NCBI RefSeq assembly: GCF_003986935.1
Contig: NZ_RJZE01000028.1
Span: forward strand, 1 to 64,000
DNA length: 64,000 nucleotides
DNA from: Paraburkholderia kururiensis JCM 10599 = LMG 19447
GTDB taxonomy: Bacteria; Pseudomonadota; Gammaproteobacteria; Burkholderiales; Burkholderiaceae
Direction of reading: 5' to 3'
The notes under the pieces were generated by a model. The model had not been told where the DNA came from. It searched no databases and saw nothing but the letters and a program-made list of their open reading frames with translations. A program made the translations under genes and the position numbers. The first letter of the stretch is position 1. Every line of letters begins with the position of its first letter. Positions 35,604 to 43,528 of this stretch are shown here, one piece after another.

Positions 35604-37160
35604 ATGGCAACGCTGTCCGATATCCGGCATATCGTCGTGCTGATGCTTGAAAACCGTTCGTTCGATAACGTGCTGGGCTACCTCTACACCGACGGACGCG
35701 ACTTCAACGGCCTCGCCCACGCGCCCGGCACCGCCCAGCCGGGGCAAGACAACACGCCCATCGCCCCGTGGACGGCACCAGGCGACCCCGCCGCGATGTC
35801 GCTGCCCGCGCCGGACCCCGGCGAATCGTTCGTCGACATCACGCAGCAGCTTTACGGCAACGCTGCGGCCAGCGGTGTTGCGCCCATGAACAGCTTCGCC
35901 GCGAATTACGTGGCGCACGGCGGCAACGCGCGCGACATCATGCATTGCTTCAGTCCGGAGGACTTGCCGGCGCTCACCACGCTCGCCAGAAGCTACGCGG
36001 TCTCCGACATGTGGTTCGCTTCCGCGCCGTGCCAGACGTGGCCGAACCGCTTCTTCGTCCACACGGGCACGGCGAACGGCTACGAGAACAACGACCTTGC
36101 CGGCTTCCCGTTTCCCATGCAGAGCATCTTCAACGAGTTGCAGGGCGCGCAGCAGAAGTGGCGCATCTACTTTCACGACTTCTCGCAAGCCGCGCTGTTG
36201 CAACGGCTGTGGCCGTACTTCACGAACTTTCGTCCGTTCGACGAGTTCCTGGAAGACGTCGATTCGAACGACATGCCCGCGTACTCGTTTCTCGAACCGC
36301 GCTACTTTCCGGGCCTCGACATGCCGTGCGACATGCATCCGCCGCACAACGTGGCCTACGGCGATGCGCTGGTGGCGCAGGTGTACAACGCGGTGCGCAA
36401 CTCGCCGAACTGGGCCTCGACGATGCTCGTCATCACCTTCGACGAACACGGCGGCTGCTACGACCACGTGCCGCCGCCCGCCGCGGTACGCCCCGAAGCG
36501 CCGCGCCCGGGTCAGGTGTTCGGGTTCGACCGCTACGGCGTGCGCGTGCCTGCCGTGATCGTGTCGCCGTACACGAAGCCGCAAACCATCCTGCGCTCAG
36601 CAGGCCCGCAACCGTTCGATCACACGTCCATCATCCGCACCGTGCGCGCGTGCTTCGGTTTGCAGAATCCGCTGTCGGCACGCGAAGCCTCGGCGCCTGA
36701 CCTGAGCGCGGCGCTGAACGACTCGCTCGACGTCAACCGCGCACCTGCGACTTTGCCGGTCACGACGCCCGCATCCGCCGCGAACGACCTGCAGGCCGCG
36801 CAAACCGCGCAGCCGACCGGCCTGCAGAAGCTGTTTCACCAGATCGCGGAAAAGCTTGATGCGCTGACGAGGCCCGACGTTTCCGTCGAGCAGCATCTGC
36901 AAACCGCAGTCCAGCAGACGGCGGCGCAACCGCCGTTCAATCCCGCGCAGTTCCCCGCCATCAACGCGGAGCAAGCCGGCGCCTACGCGCGAGGCGTGAT
37001 GCAGGCGCTCGCGGCGGGTGGCGCGACGACGTCAAATAGCGCGAGCGGCACGGCTGGCACGGCGGGGACAACCGGCACACCAGTCACGACACCGCCTGGC
37101 ATCGCGCCGTCACGCCCCAACGGCGCGGGGCAACAGGACCCGTACGTCGGCGGCAGTTGA
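35604..37160 (+). CDS. Alkaline phosphatase/phospholipase C-type phosphoesterase
   Basis: A 518-residue member of the phosphoesterase family (PF04185) that includes phospholipase C and acid phosphatase AcpA. It opens with HIVVLMLENRSFDNVLGYL, the metal-binding hallmark. TWPNRFFVHTGT and FDEHGGCYDHVPPP supply further metal and phosphate ligands. No signal peptide is present: the start MATLSDIRHIVV is only nine residues before the first motif and the upstream frame offers none, so it should be cytoplasmic or exported by an unrecognised route. The C-terminal 130 residues are Ala/Gln/Thr-rich and repetitive. GGGAG precedes the ATG. Confidence 0.9.
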   Translation: MATLSDIRHIVVLMLENRSFDNVLGYLYTDGRDFNGLAHAPGTAQPGQDNTPIAPWTAPGDPAAMSLPAPDPGESFVDITQQLYGNAAASGVAPMNSFAANYVAHGGNARDIMHCFSPEDLPALTTLARSYAVSDMWFASAPCQTWPNRFFVHTGTANGYENNDLAGFPFPMQSIFNELQGAQQKWRIYFHDFSQAALLQRLWPYFTNFRPFDEFLEDVDSNDMPAYSFLEPRYFPGLDMPCDMHPPHNVAYGDALVAQVYNAVRNSPNWASTMLVITFDEHGGCYDHVPPPAAVRPEAPRPGQVFGFDRYGVRVPAVIVSPYTKPQTILRSAGPQPFDHTSIIRTVRACFGLQNPLSAREASAPDLSAALNDSLDVNRAPATLPVTTPASAANDLQAAQTAQPTGLQKLFHQIAEKLDALTRPDVSVEQHLQTAVQQTAAQPPFNPAQFPAINAEQAGAYARGVMQALAAGGATTSNSASGTAGTAGTTGTPVTTPPGIAPSRPNGAGQQDPYVGGS

Positions 37161-37470
37161 GCGGCAAGCACGCGTGCGGGCAAGCGCCCACCGGTCCTGG
37201 ACGCGAAAGTCTCCTCGCGAAAGCCGCGAACGAAAAGGCGCAAACCAACGCCGTCCATACCGCCACGCGACCACGCGACCACGCGGCCACCGGACCATGC
37301 GCCGCCGCGCGGCGCTGCCGCTCTCGCATGCCGCCGTGCCAGGTCACCCTGAGCGCGTGCTCCGCCATCTTTCTCTATCATCGTCGCGATGCCCCAACAG
37401 CGGCGGGGAGCGTCACCAGCGTGAACGGGCTCCGAGCCATGCCTCGCCGCGCCAACCGAGGAACTGCACG
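37161..37470. other. Intergenic region with 8-bp tandem repeat
   Basis: No gene seen. At 37263-37294 the unit CCACGCGA occurs twice exactly and twice imperfectly. A GAGGA ribosome site lies at 37458-37462 for the next gene. Confidence 0.5.
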
Positions 37471-38265
37471 ATGAACATCGATCTTTCCGGCAAGACCGCC
37501 ATAGTCAGCGCATCCACCGCGGGCATCGGGCTCGCGATCGCTACGGGACTCGCGGAATCGGGCGCCGAAACCGTCATCAACGGACGCACTCAGGAATCCG
37601 TGGATCGCGCCATCGAAACCATCCGCAAAGCCGTGCCGCAGGCGAAGCTGCGTGCCTTCGCCGGCGATCTCGGCACGCAAGCCGGCGCGGATGCGCTCGC
37701 GAAAGCCGTGCCCTCCGCCGATATCCTCGTGAACAATCTCGGCGTCTTCGGCCCGGGCGACATCTTCAGCACCGAAGACAGCGATTGGGAGCGCTACTTC
37801 CAGTACAACGTGATGTCCGGCGTGCGGCTCACGCGTCAGTATCTGAAGGGCATGGTGGATCGTCGCTGGGGGCGCGTGGTGTTCATTTCGTCGGAATCGG
37901 GGCTCAACATTCCGCCCGACATGCTGGCCTACGGCTTCAGCAAAACAGCGCAGCTCAGCATTGCGCGCGGCATCGCAAAGACCGTGGCAGGCAGCGGCGT
38001 GACGGTGAATTCGGTGCTGCCCGGTCCGACGCTCTCGGACGGCCTGCGCGCGATGGTGGCCGATACCGCGAAGAAGGAAGGCAAGAGCGTGGAGCAGGTG
38101 GCCAACGAATTCGTGCTCGCGCATCGCGGCAGCACGCTGCTCAAGCGCGTGGCCACCACCGAGGAGGTCGCCAACATGGTGGTGTACGTCTGCTCGCCGC
38201 AGGCGTCCGCCACGACCGGCGCGGCGCTGCGCGTGGACGGCGGGGTGGTGGACACGATCGCCTGA
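37471..38265 (+). CDS. Short-chain dehydrogenase/reductase
   Basis: A 264-residue classical SDR. The cofactor loop is SASTAGIG with TVINGRTQESV, whose Arg favours NADP. NNLGVFGPG is the N-N-x-G motif, and the catalytic triad is Ser in FISSESG, Tyr and Lys in YGFSKTAQ. The C-terminal ATTGAALRVDGGVVDTIA is typical. GAGGA lies eight bases before the ATG. Substrate unknown. It ends in a 10-base tandem repeat carrying extra stop codons, and is convergent with the tautomerase gene. Confidence 0.92.
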   Translation: MNIDLSGKTAIVSASTAGIGLAIATGLAESGAETVINGRTQESVDRAIETIRKAVPQAKLRAFAGDLGTQAGADALAKAVPSADILVNNLGVFGPGDIFSTEDSDWERYFQYNVMSGVRLTRQYLKGMVDRRWGRVVFISSESGLNIPPDMLAYGFSKTAQLSIARGIAKTVAGSGVTVNSVLPGPTLSDGLRAMVADTAKKEGKSVEQVANEFVLAHRGSTLLKRVATTEEVANMVVYVCSPQASATTGAALRVDGGVVDTIA

Positions 38266-38285
38266 GGTGGCCTGAAACCACCTGA
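38263..38285. repeat. 10-base tandem repeat with stops in three frames
   Basis: CCTGA recurs with a 10-base period, so TGA falls at 38263, 38273 and 38283, one in each reading frame. The first is the SDR stop. AGGTGG/CCACCT (38265-38283) also pairs. Confidence 0.7.
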
Positions 38286-38340
38286 GCGGCCATTCAGTTT
38301 CACACCAGACGCCTTCACGGCAAACGATCCACGATCGAAC

Positions 38341-38368
38341 GGCGGACGGCGCACGCGCGCCGTCCGCC
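38341..38368. terminator. Perfect 12-bp GC hairpin between convergent genes
   Basis: GGCGGACGGCGC pairs exactly with its complement around ACGC. It has no T-run on either strand. It is placed where a bidirectional terminator is expected for the SDR and tautomerase genes. Confidence 0.6.
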
Positions 38369-38434
38369 ACGCCGGGCTCATCCGCGCCGGGCTCGTCCAC
38401 ATCACGGCAGACCGCAAACGAGCCCGCGCCCGCA

Positions 38435-38818
38435 TCACGTCGCGTACTGCGCGATCCCGTTACCGAACGACCAGTTCTCCTTCAGCACCTCGACGAGGTT
38501 GATGAACACGTCCTCGCGCCGCACGCCTGGGTCGTTCGCCAGGTTCTCCACGATCTGCGCGTAGAGCGCCTTCTTCTGCGCCTCGTTGCGCGAATTGGTG
38601 ACCGTGAGCTGGATCAGCACCAGATCGTCAGTGCGGTCGATGCCGAGATAGTGCTTGCCGTAAAAGAAGCTGCCCTCATCATGCTCGGTAATCGACATGA
38701 AGATGTCGTCTTCCGGCACGTTGAACGTGGCGACAAGCGCGCGCTGGACGCCCTGCGCCAGCGCCTTGCGATAAGGCGCCGGCTTGCCGGCGCGAATGGC
38801 GATGCGGGTGAACGGCAT
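38435..38818 (-). CDS. Tautomerase-family protein
   Basis: A 127-residue protein of the tautomerase superfamily with the catalytic N-terminal proline (after Met removal, PFTRIAIRAG). It is twice the length of 4-oxalocrotonate tautomerase subunits, as in the cis-CaaD/MSAD or Tautomerase_2 groups, and so probably acts as a trimer. The GVRREDVFINLVEVLKENWSFG near the C-terminus is a family signature. It is divergent from a LysR gene across 97 bases with a dyad, so is likely its target. The substrate is unknown. Confidence 0.88.
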   Translation of the reverse strand: MPFTRIAIRAGKPAPYRKALAQGVQRALVATFNVPEDDIFMSITEHDEGSFFYGKHYLGIDRTDDLVLIQLTVTNSRNEAQKKALYAQIVENLANDPGVRREDVFINLVEVLKENWSFGNGIAQYAT

Positions 38819-38879
38819 GATGGCCTCCTGTTGAAAGATCGGACGCTTCCCAGCTTAGGGGCGCGCATCCATAATGAAC

Positions 38880-38893
38880 AGGCATTGCTGCCT
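38880..38893. promoter_or_regulatory. Candidate LysR operator in the divergent gap
   Basis: AGGCA and TGCCT around TTGC, flanked by ATGAA (left) and TTTCAT (right) that are also nearly complementary. It lies between the tautomerase and LysR starts. Confidence 0.45.
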
Positions 38894-38915
38894 ATTTCAT
38901 CCATTTTCAACAGAA

Positions 38916-39779
38916 ATGAAAGTTCTCGATCTCGATGCCGTGCGCGCCTTCGTGCTGGTGGCGGACCTGCGTAGCTTCACGCGCGCCGCCGATGCGCTCG
39001 ACACCACGCAATCCGCTGTGAGTCTCAAGCTCAAACGGCTCGAGCGGCATCTCGGCAAGCAATTGCTGGAGCGCACGCCGCGTGTGGTGAAGCTGTCGCC
39101 TGAAGGCGGCGCGTTCCTCGCCGCCGCGCGCGACCTGCTTTCGGCGCACGAGCGGGCGCTGGGGTCGCTCGCTATCGAGCGGCGCAAGCTCACGCTGGGC
39201 CTTTCCGAACATGTCGCGGACGCCAACCTGCCGCATCTGCTCGCCCGGCTGAACACGCACGACCCGGGGCTCGTGCTGGAACTGCATATGGGCATGTCGG
39301 CGGGGTTGCTGGCGCGATTCGACGAGCGGCAGCTGGACGCGGTCATCGTCCGTTACGAGCGCGATGAACCGCCACGCGACGACGCCGAGCTGCTATTCAC
39401 GGAGCCGATCGTCTGGCTCGGCGCGCCGGATTGGGCGCCGCGACCGGACGCGCCGCTGCCGCTCGCGCTGCTCACGGCGCCGTGCTCGGTGCGGGCCGCG
39501 GCACTGCGCGCGCTGGACGGCGCGGGCGTGCCGTGGACCGAGACCTTCATCGGTGGAGGCGTGACCGCCATCGGCGCGGCCGTGGCGGCGGGGCTCGCCA
39601 TCTCACCGCTGGCACGGCGCGTGGCGCCACGCGGCCTGGTGGACGTCGGGGCCCGGCTCGGCCTGCCCGCCCTGCCGGATTCTCAGGTCACGCTGCATTC
39701 GCGGGTGCGCGACGAGCGGTCGATCGAAACGCTCAGACTGATTGCGAACGGGCTACAGAATGGGCTGCAAGGCGGTTAG
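38916..39779 (+). CDS. LysR-family regulator, divergent from tautomerase
   Basis: A 287-residue regulator with a typical N-terminal HTH (FVLVADLRSFTRAADALDTT, QSAVSLKLKRLERHLGKQLL). The effector domain has IGAAVAAGLAISPLARR near the end. Start ATG 38916 is preceded by no strong ribosome site; an earlier ATG at 38874 would place the dyad within the coding region. Its stop codon is the first unit of a 16-base tandem repeat. Divergent placement suggests control of the tautomerase gene. Confidence 0.9.
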   Translation: MKVLDLDAVRAFVLVADLRSFTRAADALDTTQSAVSLKLKRLERHLGKQLLERTPRVVKLSPEGGAFLAAARDLLSAHERALGSLAIERRKLTLGLSEHVADANLPHLLARLNTHDPGLVLELHMGMSAGLLARFDERQLDAVIVRYERDEPPRDDAELLFTEPIVWLGAPDWAPRPDAPLPLALLTAPCSVRAAALRALDGAGVPWTETFIGGGVTAIGAAVAAGLAISPLARRVAPRGLVDVGARLGLPALPDSQVTLHSRVRDERSIETLRLIANGLQNGLQGG

Positions 39780-39835
39780 TCGCCTGGGCGGTTAGTTGTT
39801 CGAGCGGTTAGTCGCCTGGGCGCTTAGTCAGGTAA
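39772..39835. repeat. Four 16-base tandem units with stops in all frames
   Basis: GCGGTTAG (last unit GCGCTTAG) begins at 39772, 39788, 39804 and 39820. Units 1 and 3 are identical over 16 bases. The TAGs at 39777, 39793 and 39809 occupy three different frames; the first is the LysR stop. Confidence 0.85.
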
Positions 39836-39914
39836 TCAACGCGTTTGACCGCTTGAGGGCCGCCGGAAACGCGTCGTAACGCGCCCACGCGGTAACCCGA
39901 ACCTCGGCTGGACT

Positions 39915-40457
39915 TCAGCTCAGGATAGGTGGCAGCTCACGCGTCTGCGGCTTGCCGGCGCCCTGTGCGTGGCTGGGTCGCGTCTGCACCACGAGTTTCG
40001 GCTTCCCGTGAGGAACATGCTGCGAGTCCCGTTTAGCGCTGGTGCGCGCGGTCTTGCTCGCTGCGTGGTGCCCGTGGGGCGCGACGGAGGCGTGCCTCGA
40101 CGCCGACCTCGTCTGCCCCGGAGCACGGAGACGACCGGCGTGTTTCTCGACATGCGACCCGCGCCCGTGCGCTGCGTGCGCAACCTGCGCCGCATGCGCA
40201 TGCACGCCCGTATGCACCTTCACACGCACCTTCACACGCACCTTCACATGCCGCTGCGACACTGCCCGGCGACGCGCCGCGACAGGCCGCACCTGCGCCT
40301 CGTGCCGGCCTTGCCCCACGCGCGCGGATGGCGCCTCCTGCGGATTCCAGGTCTCGATATAGCGCGGCGAAGCCGCCGCCCAAACGTTGCTCGTGCCGAT
40401 CGCGCATACCGCCACGGCAATCGATGCCGCTACCACTGCTACTGCCGCCTTCACCAC
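39915..40457 (-). CDS. Hypothetical secreted cationic protein
   Basis: No family recognised. From a GTG at 40457, with AAGGA nine bases upstream, 180 residues begin with a convincing signal peptide (VKAAVAVVAASIAVAVCAIG ... VWA cleaved before AASPRY). The mature part is strongly basic, His/Arg/Ala-rich, with a VKVRVKVRVKVH run encoded by a 12-base tandem repeat (about 40215-40255) and few acidic residues. It could bind nucleic acid, lipopolysaccharide or metal through its histidines. Base composition is as in neighbouring genes. A real signal sequence supports a gene, but expression is unproven. Confidence 0.5.
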   Translation of the reverse strand: MVKAAVAVVAASIAVAVCAIGTSNVWAAASPRYIETWNPQEAPSARVGQGRHEAQVRPVAARRRAVSQRHVKVRVKVRVKVHTGVHAHAAQVAHAAHGRGSHVEKHAGRLRAPGQTRSASRHASVAPHGHHAASKTARTSAKRDSQHVPHGKPKLVVQTRPSHAQGAGKPQTRELPPILS

Positions 40458-40576
40458 GCCTCCCGTTCCTTCCGATACCAACGCATACACACGCACACCA
40501 ACCGCCACCACCCAAACGGCCGAATACCCATTTCGATGCCGGGCCGCGGATTATACCGAATATCTCTTTGCAACAA

Positions 40577-40588
40577 TCCACAGGTGGA
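40577..40588. promoter_or_regulatory. Dyad over the antitoxin ribosome site
   Basis: TCCAC and GTGGA around AG overlap the AGGTGG ribosome site of the antitoxin gene, a good place for autoregulation by the Xre-type antitoxin or for mRNA structure. Confidence 0.4.
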
Positions 40589-40593
40589 CTATT

Positions 40594-41073
40594 ATGCAAA
40601 TACAGTTCAATTCAGGACTCTCCCGGAACTTCATCATGTCCAGAGCCGCTCATGTCACGCGTTCGGACCCGCCACCCGCTCGTGCCGGAACGCAGCCCTC
40701 GCTGACGGAAATGTCGGCGGCGGGCCTGCGCGCGTTTTTCAACATGGCCCGCGACTGGGATCTGTCCGCCGACGAGCAGATCGTCCTGCTCGGCTCGCCC
40801 GGCCGCTCCACCTTCTTCAAGTGGAAAGCGTCGCCGCAAACGGCACGGCTGGGCCGCGACACACTGGAACGTCTTTCGCTGCTGCTCGGCATCTACAAAG
40901 CCTTGCAGATCCTGTTGCCGCAGCCCTCTGCCGCGGACGCCTGGGTCAAGCGCCCCAACAGCGCCCCTCCGTTCGGCGGCCGGCGCGCGCTGGACCGCAT
41001 GCTGGCCGGCAACGTGAGCGACCTCGTCGCCGTACGCGAATATCTCGACGCAATGCGAGGCGGATGGGCGTGA
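40594..41073 (+). CDS. Xre/MbcA/ParS-type antitoxin
   Basis: A 159-residue antitoxin. The N-terminal helical part (AGLRAFFNMARDWDLSADEQ, IVLLGSPGRSTFFKWKASP) is the Xre-like DNA-binding piece, and RLSLLLGIYKALQILLPQ leads into the MbcA/ParS toxin-binding domain with PPFGGRRALDRMLAGNVSDL. It neutralises the RES toxin encoded next and probably represses the pair. ATG 40594 has AGGTGG seven bases upstream; an internal ATG at 40636 is possible. The TGA overlaps the toxin start by 10 bases. Confidence 0.88.
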   Translation: MQIQFNSGLSRNFIMSRAAHVTRSDPPPARAGTQPSLTEMSAAGLRAFFNMARDWDLSADEQIVLLGSPGRSTFFKWKASPQTARLGRDTLERLSLLLGIYKALQILLPQPSAADAWVKRPNSAPPFGGRRALDRMLAGNVSDLVAVREYLDAMRGGWA

Positions 41074-41777
41074 CGGCACCGAACTGGCAAGACCGCTGGC
41101 CGGTTGCGTTGCTCGACTGGTCGCCCGCGTATCGCGTGATTCCCACGCGCTTTCCCGCCGTGAACCTGTTCGACCGCGTGGCCTCGCCCGAAGACTTCGA
41201 GGCGCTCTATGCGCTCGAAGCCATGACGAACGACCGCCTGCGCACCGAAATCGGCGAACTGGACCTGGTGCCGCGCGAGGAGCGTCGCTTCGGCCCCGGC
41301 TACGGGCCCATCATGGCGGCGTTCACGCATCTGAATCCGCTCGGCAGCCGGTTTTCCGACGGCAGCTACGGCGTGTTCTATTGCGCGAAACAAAAGGAAA
41401 CGGCCATCGCTGAAACGCGCTATCACACGAGCCTGTTTCTGGCCGCTACCGCCGAGCCGCCCATGCGTCAGCAAATGCGGCTCTACACCGTGCTCGCACA
41501 AGGCCACGTCGTGGATCTGCGCAAGCACGAGGACGCAGGGCTCGACCCCGCCGTGCTCTCTCCGCACGACTACGCGGCCGGCCAGCAGCTGGGGCGAGCC
41601 GTGCGAGCGGCGGGCGCGCCGGGCATCGTGTATCCGTCGGTGCGGCATAGGGGTGGGGAATGCCTCGCCGCGTTACGCACCATGCTGCTGCGCGACTGTC
41701 ATCACGCGGCGTATCTCGAATACAACTGGAACGGCAAGGCTGTGGACGTGGTGTTCGAACTGAACCAGGTGGGCTGA
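41064..41777 (+). CDS. RES-domain NAD+-degrading toxin
   Basis: A 237-residue RES-domain protein, the toxin of Xre-RES modules, which degrades NAD+ and stops growth. Conserved features: Arg in SPAYRVIPTRF, then GSRFSDGSYGVFYCAKQKETAIAE, and a C-terminal IVYPSVRHRGGECLAA with the family serine. ATG 41064 overlaps the antitoxin gene by 10 bases; a GTG at 41070 giving a GTGA overlap is an alternative. It is not linked to any phage or plasmid gene here, so it appears to be a chromosomal module. Confidence 0.88.
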   Translation: MGVTAPNWQDRWPVALLDWSPAYRVIPTRFPAVNLFDRVASPEDFEALYALEAMTNDRLRTEIGELDLVPREERRFGPGYGPIMAAFTHLNPLGSRFSDGSYGVFYCAKQKETAIAETRYHTSLFLAATAEPPMRQQMRLYTVLAQGHVVDLRKHEDAGLDPAVLSPHDYAAGQQLGRAVRAAGAPGIVYPSVRHRGGECLAALRTMLLRDCHHAAYLEYNWNGKAVDVVFELNQVG

Positions 41778-41856
41778 GAAAGCCAGAGACCGCCGCGATT
41801 CGACCGAAAACCGCCTCAGGGCACACCTCGGCGCAGGCAGCCAGAACCACGAAGGC

Positions 41857-42594
41857 TCAAGGCAACGCCATTTCCGCCGCGCCTTCGGCGCGCGCCGCCT
41901 CGACAGTCACCGACCACCTATGCGCCGTGCGCGCCTGCACGACGGTGAGCTTGCCCCCAGGGCCGAAGGCGCCGGTATCGATGAACACCTGCGAGCCGAT
42001 CTGATGGATCTGCCGCATCGGCGTGTGGCCGCAATACGTGAGCGAGAGCCCCGCCTGCCGATGCGATTCGCCCATCGACATCGCGAGCTCGCGGCCCCAT
42101 AGCAGATGCTGCCGGGCGTCGTCGTCGAAATTGCCGGCATCGAGTGTGATGTCGTCGCCGAAGAACTCGGCGTGCAGCACGTTGAAACGGTCCGCGCCGC
42201 TGCCCACCACACGGGCGAGCGGCAAGGTGCGCAGCTTGCGCGCGTAGAGCTTGAGGCGCCCCTCGGGCACCGTTGCGCCCCACGCGCCGCCAATGCCGTA
42301 CCAGTAATGCCGCGGCAGGCGGCCCTCGGCGACGGCGCACAACGTGTCCTCGTGATTGCCGAGCACCGCGTAGAACCAGGGTTTGTCGAGCAGCGCGAGC
42401 GCTTCTTCCGACTGGGTGCCGCGATCCACCAGATCGCCCACCGAAAAGAGCCGGTCGCGCGCCGGGTCGAAGTCGATTTCGCGCAGTAGGAAGCGCAGCG
42501 CGTCCACACAGCCGTGCAGGTCGCCCACGACGAAGTCGCGGCCCGCGCGGTTGCGTTCGTGATGCTCGACGACAGGAACAAGGGTGGAGGTCAT
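41857..42594 (-). CDS. Serine/threonine-type metallophosphatase (PrpA/ApaH-like)
   Basis: A 245-residue calcineurin-like phosphoesterase. The metal ligands are in order GDLHGC, GDLVDRG, GNHE and later a CGHTP histidine motif, as in lambda phosphatase, PrpA/PrpB and ApaH. The short length and the FVVGDLHGCVDALRFLL opening favour a protein or Ap4A phosphatase of the lambda/PrpA class. ATG 42594 has a GGAGGT-like site just upstream in mRNA. It is divergent from the DUF1345 gene. Confidence 0.88.
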   Translation of the reverse strand: MTSTLVPVVEHHERNRAGRDFVVGDLHGCVDALRFLLREIDFDPARDRLFSVGDLVDRGTQSEEALALLDKPWFYAVLGNHEDTLCAVAEGRLPRHYWYGIGGAWGATVPEGRLKLYARKLRTLPLARVVGSGADRFNVLHAEFFGDDITLDAGNFDDDARQHLLWGRELAMSMGESHRQAGLSLTYCGHTPMRQIHQIGSQVFIDTGAFGPGGKLTVVQARTAHRWSVTVEAARAEGAAEMALP

Positions 42595-42736
42595 CTGCCA
42601 ATGATAGTGCGCCGCCAATAACGCGTATGCGCGCTGACGATCTTTTCCCACCACCTGTGCAGCGCGTTCGCGCGCTGGGGAAAGCGCCTTGTTGGCCCAG
42701 GCTTCCCTACCCTGCCTGATACGTGCCCCCCGAACG

Positions 42737-42786
42737 TCGCTCCGATGTGTCGCTCCGATGTGTCGCCCGACGCATCGCCCAACGCA
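42737..42786. repeat. 13-base and 12-base tandem repeats
   Basis: TCGCTCCGATGTG occurs twice in tandem (42737-42762). It is followed by TCGCCCGACGCA and TCGCCCAACGCA (42763-42786). The position is 8 bases upstream of the DUF1345 promoter. Confidence 0.7.
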
Positions 42787-42796
42787 CCGCACAAGT

Positions 42797-42802
42797 TAGA
42801 AT
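42797..42802 (+). promoter_or_regulatory. -10 box (TAGAAT) upstream of the DUF1345 gene
   Basis: GT-TAGAAT, 69 bases before the ATG, followed by TCGCC as at the DUF2782 promoter. No clear -35. Confidence 0.4.
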
Positions 42803-42871
42803 CGCCGCGTCGCGTCCGCGCCCGGCACAGGTTGCGTTCGCTGAACCCCACACTCTGCTTTCAACGCACCC

Positions 42872-43528
42872 ATGACCCTTTACCCTCAAGTGCTGCGCAA
42901 CCGTCCGCGTCTGGTCGCCGGCGCCGTGGTCGGCCTCGTGGTCGGCCTGTTCGCGCCCGGCACCATACGGCCCATGATCCGACTGCTCGTGGGCTGGGAC
43001 AGCGGCCTGTGGGTCTATCTCGCGCTCATCTGGACGCACATGGGTCTCGCCCATCACTCGCGCGTGCGCGAGATCGCCCAGCAGGACGACGAAAAAGCCA
43101 GCATCGTGCTTGCGGTCGTCTGCACGGCGACGGTGGCAAGCATCGCGGCCATCGTGCTCGAACTGGCTTCTGCGAAGAACCTCGGCACCGCATCCACCAT
43201 CGAGCACTATCTGCTCACAGGCGCCACGCTGATCGGCGCGTGGTTTCTGATTCCCACCATCTTCACGCTGCACTACGCGCGGCTCTTCTACGGCTCCGAT
43301 TCGCCGCAGCCGCCGCTCGCGTTTCCCGAAGACAACCCCGAGCCGGACTACTGGGACTTCCTGTACTTCTCGTTCACCATTGCCGTGGCTTCGCAGACGG
43401 CCGACATCGGTCTGCGCGGCAGCAGCATGCGCCGCGCCGTGCTCGCGCAGGCCTTGCTCTCGTTCTACTTCAACGTGGCCGTGCTCGGCCTGTGCGTGAA
43501 CATCGCGGCCGGTCTGCTGGGCTCGTAA
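42872..43528 (+). CDS. DUF1345 membrane protein
   Basis: A 218-residue integral membrane protein with about five hydrophobic segments (AGAVVGLVVGLFAP, ASIVLAVVCTATVASIAAIV, LLTGATLIGAWFLIPTIFTL). The DUF1345 hallmark DYWDFLYFSFTIAVASQTAD and an LHYARLFY segment are present; FSFTIA-SQT resembles the pore-loop region of ion channels, a similarity that is suggestive only. Function unknown. It is a single gene; the region after it carries repeats and a hairpin. Confidence 0.85.
   Translation: MTLYPQVLRNRPRLVAGAVVGLVVGLFAPGTIRPMIRLLVGWDSGLWVYLALIWTHMGLAHHSRVREIAQQDDEKASIVLAVVCTATVASIAAIVLELASAKNLGTASTIEHYLLTGATLIGAWFLIPTIFTLHYARLFYGSDSPQPPLAFPEDNPEPDYWDFLYFSFTIAVASQTADIGLRGSSMRRAVLAQALLSFYFNVAVLGLCVNIAAGLLGS

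Noticed and set aside
40215..40255. Possible CRISPR-like repeat array
   Set aside because: The 12-base units are contiguous with no spacers and encode a Val/Arg/Lys repeat in the minus-strand protein.
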